In this document: positions 59,660-64,000 of the stretch, in pieces
How positions within the stretch are numbered: position 1 is the stretch's first letter
Layout: each line of letters begins with the position of its first letter
NCBI GenBank assembly: GCA_023213395.1
Contig: CM041465.1
Coordinates: 142,979,741-143,043,740 of the forward strand
DNA from: Cycas panzhihuaensis
Taxonomy: Eukaryota > Cycadophyta
Direction of reading: 5' to 3'
DNA length: 64,000 bases
Notes under the pieces: model-generated
What the model saw: only the letters and a program-made list of their open reading frames with translations
Database searches by the model: none
Told to the model about the DNA's origin: nothing
Translations under genes and position numbers: made by a program

Positions 59660-60250
59660 CTATTGATGTTCAACTTTTTGCTCCTCTTTCACTTCAACTT
59701 CTATACTATCTAATTTTAGAAAATGAGATTCATCAAATACAACATCTCTGTTAATAGTAATTTTTTGGGTAGCAGGACCCCACAACCTGTATCCCTTCAC
59801 ACCATCTCTATCACCATAACCAACAAAGATACATCTCTTAGATTTTGGGTCTAACTTTGAACGTTGACTTTTATTAGTCAAGTCATAAGCATCACAACCA
59901 AAAACTTTCAAATTTAAATAGTCACATGGATGTCCAGTCCATACCTCTTCAAGAATCTTTTAGTCTATTGCAAGTGATGGTGACTTGTTTACCAAATAGA
60001 AAGTTATTTGAATAGCTTCTGCCCATAAGCCCTACTCCACTCCTGTATTACTTAGCATGCTTCTTTCTCTTTTTAAGAGTGTTCTATTCATGTGCTTAGC
60101 TATGCCATTCTGTTTCGAAGTATAGTTAGTGGTCTTATGCCTTTCAATCTTAGCTTCTCTGCAATAGTTCTTAAACTTTAGGGAGTTGAACTCACATCCA
60201 TTATTAGTTCTTAAACATTTGATTGATCTATTATAAGTTAGGAAGTAACT
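59660..60250 (-). pseudogene. Integrase of element D, core deleted
   Basis: At about 60,230 the KLLPN end of GAG_pre-integrase is joined directly to SIKCLRTNNGCEF. Compared with A, about 290 bp with the first catalytic Asp are gone. The second Asp is Asn. The C-terminal part 59660-59911 is open. Confidence 0.83.
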
Positions 60251-61565
60251 TACGGTTCATCAACACCTTAAGTCCTCTCTCACTCATGTGCCCAAGTCTC
60301 TGATGCCATAACTAAGTTAGATCTTCTGCAGTCTTTAATATTGTAGCTTCATGTATGACATCTATACTTCCCACTAAAATATAAAGGTTTTCTTTCTTTA
60401 AGGCTTTCACAATAACCAAGGTACCCTTTGACACCTTTAAGACTCATTCATGATATATTTACTTATAACCACTAGAATTTAGTTCATATAAAGAAATCAT
60501 ATTCCTTTTCAGATAAGGTACATGTCTAACTTTAATTAATGTTCTCACTACACCATCAAACATTTTAATTCTAATGCTACCAATGCCTATTGTCTTACAA
60601 GAAACTTCAGTTCCCATAAGCACATCACCACCATCAAGAGGTTGGTGTGATAAAAACCAACTCTTGTATAGACACATGTGGTGTGAAGCACCTAAATCTA
60701 ATAATCAATCATGATGATAATAGGAAACATCACAAGCAACTAAGATATCATCATCTGTACCTTGATTTGACTCCACCTGATTAGCCTCCATGGTAGGATC
60801 TTCCTTTTTCTAGAACTCCTTCCTTTTATAGCAATCCTTCTTGAGGTGATCTATCTTATTACAGTGCCAACATCTGAGCTTACTCTTCTTGCCTTTTGAC
60901 TTTGACCTTTATGTATCCCTAGAGCTTTGTCCTCTCTTAATTATTCTACCCATTACTATCATAGCTTCTGGTATGGAGGTTTCAAGACTAGAATTCCTCC
61001 TCACTTCTTCCATTAATAAAGCACTCACAACAAAATCATAATCTAATTCATATGTAGTGCTAAAACTAATTGAGGTGACAATATTATCCCAAGATTCTAG
61101 TAATGAATGTAACAAGGTAATAACCTTATTCTCATCCTCAATCGTGAGATCGATGCTAGCCAACTAACAAATAAGAGTATTGAAAATATTTAAATGATCA
61201 ACAATTTTTATACCTTCCTTCATTTACAATGACTACAGTTGCCTCTTTAAGTAGATTCGATTTGTCATTGATTTGGTCATATACAAGCCTTCCAGTTGGG
61301 TCCATAATCCTACTGCTGTCTGCTCCCCTACGATGTTAGATAGAACTTCATCTACCAAGTACAATCATATTATGCTAAGAGCCTTTTTATCTATATCATC
61401 ATGTCTGTCATCGTCCATCCCTACGAGTTTCTTTAATTTACCTTCAAGAGCTATGTACAAACCTTGTTGTACTAGAACACCATATGCTTTCAACTTCCAC
61501 AACTCTAAGTTTTTCTTACCATTGAATTTCTCCACCTTGAACTTTATATTCGCCAATTTTGTCAT
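60250..61565 (-). pseudogene. Gag and protease of element D
   Basis: Start ATG at 61563-61565 (MTKLANIKFKVEKFNGK). The zinc knuckle at 60831-60872 reads CWHCNKIDHLKKDC with all four ligands, the only complete knuckle in the window. The protease box has become DLGAS (Ser to Leu) after a TGA where Trp is expected. Open pieces: 61365-61565, 60909-61163, 60459-60677. Confidence 0.86.
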
Positions 61566-61637
61566 TTGGTGTAGAAAATTTTGACACCAAAACCTTCATA
61601 AACTCACTACAAAAATAAAAGTGGCTTTGAGACCACT

Positions 61638-62285
61638 TGTTGAAAAGATAAGGTCCCAGTAACCTGAAATTGCCACTAAGATCTAAACTATTTTGCAACT
61701 AGTTATAGGAATTGAAACTGAAATTTAACATGCAAGTTCTTAAACTATAGATAATATAATAAAATGAATTAGAAAGCTAAGCATCATATATACACCCGAT
61801 ATAATGTAGTAAAACCCTAGTAGTGTACTAGGGAAACATCCACATAGGAAAGGCATCGATCTTTATTATCAAAGAATAGAGAAATATACATAATCTATAA
61901 TAAAATACTCACAGCAACAACAACTAACCACCCAACTCTTCACAGTATATCCAATACATTGAACACTATCAACATAATAAAAAAACACCTTAAATCAGGC
62001 TATATGAGAGAGTCATCCAAGGCACAAATCTCGACCATAGAATCTAGGATATTTTGAATGAATGACCCTGATTCTCTTTATAATTTAGTATGTTTTTCAG
62101 TGTTAGCTTTTTGGGTTGGGGGCTATTGCTATTGAACCCCCTCTTTGCGAGGGGGTTCCAGCATCCCTCGACCAAGGGGGGCTCCCACCCCCCTTGGAAA
62201 TCCCCAAGGAAGTTTGGGGGGGAAATCATGCTACCAACCTGTCAAAATTTTAGCCTCTAAAATATTATTGTCACATTATCTAATA
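61638..62285 (-). repeat. 5' LTR of element D
   Basis: 648 bp; on the minus strand TATTAGATAATGTGAC at the start and TTTTCAACA at the end. Next to it on the inner side is a primer-binding site (GTGGTCTCAAAGCC on the minus strand). Confidence 0.88.
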
Positions 62286-62332
62286 GAATGGTCTAAGAAA
62301 GGTATCAAGTAAATTGTTATCAAGGTGGAGAT
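62286..62332 (+). other. End of the internal region and polypurine tract of C
   Basis: AAGGTATCAAG and ATCAAGGTGGAGAT are in plus orientation and match the reverse complement of 665-715 in body A. This shows that C resumes here. Confidence 0.87.
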
Positions 62333-62994
62333 TGTTAGACAATATGACACAATGTTTTGGAGGCTAAAATTTTGATAAGTTGGTAGTTTAGTTTCTCCCT
62401 CAAACTTCCTCAGGGGGTTCCAAGGCGGAACCCCTTGGTGAGGGATCTGGGGAGCCAGAACACATGCCCCCCCTCCACCCTACAAAGAGGAGGTTCGAGG
62501 GAGATAGCCCCCAACTAAAAAAAGCTAGCAATGAAAAGCATACTAAATTGTAAAGAGAATCAGGGTCGTTCACTCAAAATACCTTAGATTCTATGGTCAA
62601 GATTTGTGTCTTGTATGACTTTCTCATATAGTTTGATTTAGGGTGTCTTTTCATTATGTTAATGGTGTTTGATGTATTGGATATACTGTAAAGAGTTGGG
62701 CGGCTAGTTGTTGTTGCTATGAGCATTCTACTATAGATTATGTACATTTCTCCATTTATTGATAATAAAGATTAATACCTTTTCTGTGTGGATGTTTCCC
62801 TAACACACTTCTAGGGTTTTACCACATTATATTGAGGGTACATGTGATGCTTTGGCTTTCTAATTTATTTTATTATATTATCTCTGATTTAAGAACTTGT
62901 ATATTAAATTTCAGTTTTGATTCCTATAACTAGTTGCAAAATAGTTTAGATCTTGGTGGTGGTTTCAGGTTATTGGGACATTATCTTCTCAATA
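62333..62994 (+). repeat. 3' LTR of element C
   Basis: Starts TGTTAGACAATATG and ends TTCTCAATA, followed by the TTAAT duplication. Confidence 0.9.
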
Positions 62995-62999
62995 TTAAT

Positions 63000-64000
63000 G
63001 ACCCATAACCATTCAATGAATCTTAAGTTTCAACTTAATGGCAATCAACCATGAAAGATGAGTATAAATCTATCCTTAAGAATGACATATAGTGCCTTGT
63101 TAAACTTCCTCCAGATAAAAAGCCTATTGGTCACATATGGGTATATAAAGTTAAGTATAAATTAAATAGTATAGTTAATAGATACAAAGTTTAACTTGTG
63201 GCCAAGGGCTACATACAAAGAGCAAGTGTAAACTTTGAAGAAACCTTTCTACTTGTGGTAAAGATAATTACTATCTGAATGCTAATTAGCCTTACATCTC
63301 AATTTGGCTATACACTCCACTAAATGGATGTAAAGAGTGTTTTTCTTCATGGCATTCTTAATGAGGAGGTCTATACGAAACAACATGAAGGATTTATGAA
63401 GGTTGAATAATAACATCTTATTTGTACACTAAAAAAAGCTCTTTATAGGCTTAAGTAAGCACTAAGGATATGGTACTCATGCATTGATGATTATCTTACT
63501 TCACTTGGATTCATCAGATGCAAATATAATCACAACTAGCATATGCAACACTTGGATGATGAAATTCTCATTATTGCACTTTATGTTAATGATCTCTTCA
63601 TTACTTGCAATGACACTCTTCAAATTGACTCTCTTAAAAATAATTATGTAATGCTTTTGAGATTTGGCAGAAGGCTGATAGCATTTTTATATTATAGTCT
63701 AAATATGCTCATAATTTATTAAGACAATCCCACATGGAGGATTATAAGCCAATGGCTACTCCCATGGAAGTTAGTCTCAAATTAATTAAGGAGCTTATTG
63801 ATATTACATTGTATAAGTAGTTAGTGGACAATTTGATTTAGCCCAATAACACTTGACATGATATTAGTTATACTATTAATATTGTATCATGCTTTATGAG
63901 TGCTCCATCCACTCTGTATTGGAAGGCAACAAAGTGAATCTTGAGATATGTGAATGGCACTATCAGATATGGACTTATATTTACTAGATTTGATGAGCTT
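63000..64000 (+). pseudogene. Reverse transcriptase and start of RNase H of K
   Basis: STMKDEYKSILKND at about 63,050 is followed by KPIGHIWVYKVKYK, LVAKGY and MDVKSVFLHGILNEEVY. The active-site box at 63582-63593 reads YVND, with Asn for the first Asp. RNase H begins near 63,880 (FMSAPSTLYWKATK, ILRYVNGTIRYGL) and is cut by the window end. Several stops and shifts. Confidence 0.83.

Larger units (their letters stand above)
57947..62285 (-). mobile_element. Ty1/copia element D, truncated at its 3' end
   Basis: The 5' LTR at 61638-62285 is complete; the body runs on the minus strand to the last codons of RNase H at about 57,947 and stops there. The polypurine tract and 3' LTR are missing. About 14 bp of unmatched sequence separate it from C. 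If D inserted into C near 62,286, a later deletion removed the end of D together with the RNase H of C. D is close to C in its LTR. Confidence 0.85.
53917..62994 (+). mobile_element. Ty1/copia element C, interrupted by D
   Basis: 5' LTR 53917-54579 and 3' LTR 62333-62994 (663 and 662 bp) are flanked by TTAAT at 53912-53916 and 62995-62999. Gag to reverse transcriptase runs from 54,650 to 57,931. The rest of the reverse transcriptase and all RNase H are missing; the sequence resumes about 50 bp before the polypurine tract at 62,286. Between them lies element D in opposite orientation. C belongs to the lineage of A and B but to another subgroup, with LTRs starting TGTTAGA instead of TGTTGGA. 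Confidence 0.9.
38248..64000 (+). mobile_element. Ty1/copia element K, runs past the window end
   Basis: The 5' LTR at 38248-38567 is followed by a primer-binding site, a leader, gag and protease (to 40,674), integrase (52,659-53,911) and reverse transcriptase to RNase H (63,000-64,000). Two insertions interrupt it: gypsy L and copia C. Joining the K sequence across each insertion restores the register: HKLL continues into SIGYVTK across L, and VLSI into NDP across C. The 3' LTR lies beyond the window. All frames have stops. Confidence 0.87.

Noticed and set aside
57947-62285. D and C as one tandem array with a simple inversion
   Set aside because: An inversion would leave the RNase H and polypurine end of the first body next to the LTR of D in minus orientation. 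Instead plus-oriented end sequence follows the LTR directly, so insertion plus deletion fits better.

Overview
This window is nuclear DNA of a plant with a large, repeat-rich genome, almost certainly old heterochromatin. It is AT-rich and contains no intact host gene, no rRNA or tRNA gene, and no bacterial, viral or organellar gene cluster. Essentially everything recognisable is LTR retrotransposon: Ty1/copia elements with the typical plant primer-binding site (a match to the 3' end of initiator tRNA-Met) and Ty3/gypsy elements. The coding regions are broken by many stops and frameshifts, a large share of them C-to-T or G-to-A changes (TAG for CAG or TGG, Tyr for Cys). The species cannot be named from the sequence.

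Layout, left to right. (1) 1-14,150: an old minus-strand copia element, E, whose integrase is split at 15-10,052 by a tandem copia array LTR-A-LTR-B-LTR. The array has three LTRs and two bodies and is flanked by one 5-bp target duplication, ACATT. (2) 14,151-15,387: AT-rich DNA, perhaps the LTR of E. (3) 15,388-29,582: copia element F on the plus strand (duplication TTTAA), with a long leader and a decayed gag-pol. Its leader contains element G (18,391-23,628, duplication ATCAT), which has only a gag-like reading frame and a 92-bp minisatellite. (4) 29,796-34,966: element H on the minus strand (duplication CCTAT), a relative of G that carries a plus-strand piece of a host-type gene with two U1-type zinc fingers. 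(5) 34,972-38,247: gypsy element J, cut by (6) copia element K, which runs from 38,248 past the window end. K is opened twice: by gypsy element L (40,675-52,658, minus), whose 3' LTR is itself split by gypsy element M (41,034-47,616), and by copia element C (53,917-62,994, plus), which contains a truncated, inverted relative D (57,947-62,285).

The nesting is readable because target duplications match and because K's reading frame resumes in register across both L and C. Elements A, B, C and D are one copia lineage; their LTRs carry runs of G and C that could fold into hairpins or quadruplexes. F, G and H are a second set with related leaders, the same primer-binding site and the same polypurine tract. 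G and H look like non-autonomous passengers of an F-like element.

The most interesting observations are the gene capture in H, the conserved gag-like frame placed next to the 3' LTR in both G and H, the minisatellite in G, and the three-LTR array. Boundaries rest on LTR pairs and duplications compared by eye. Percent identities are estimates, and no database search was possible.
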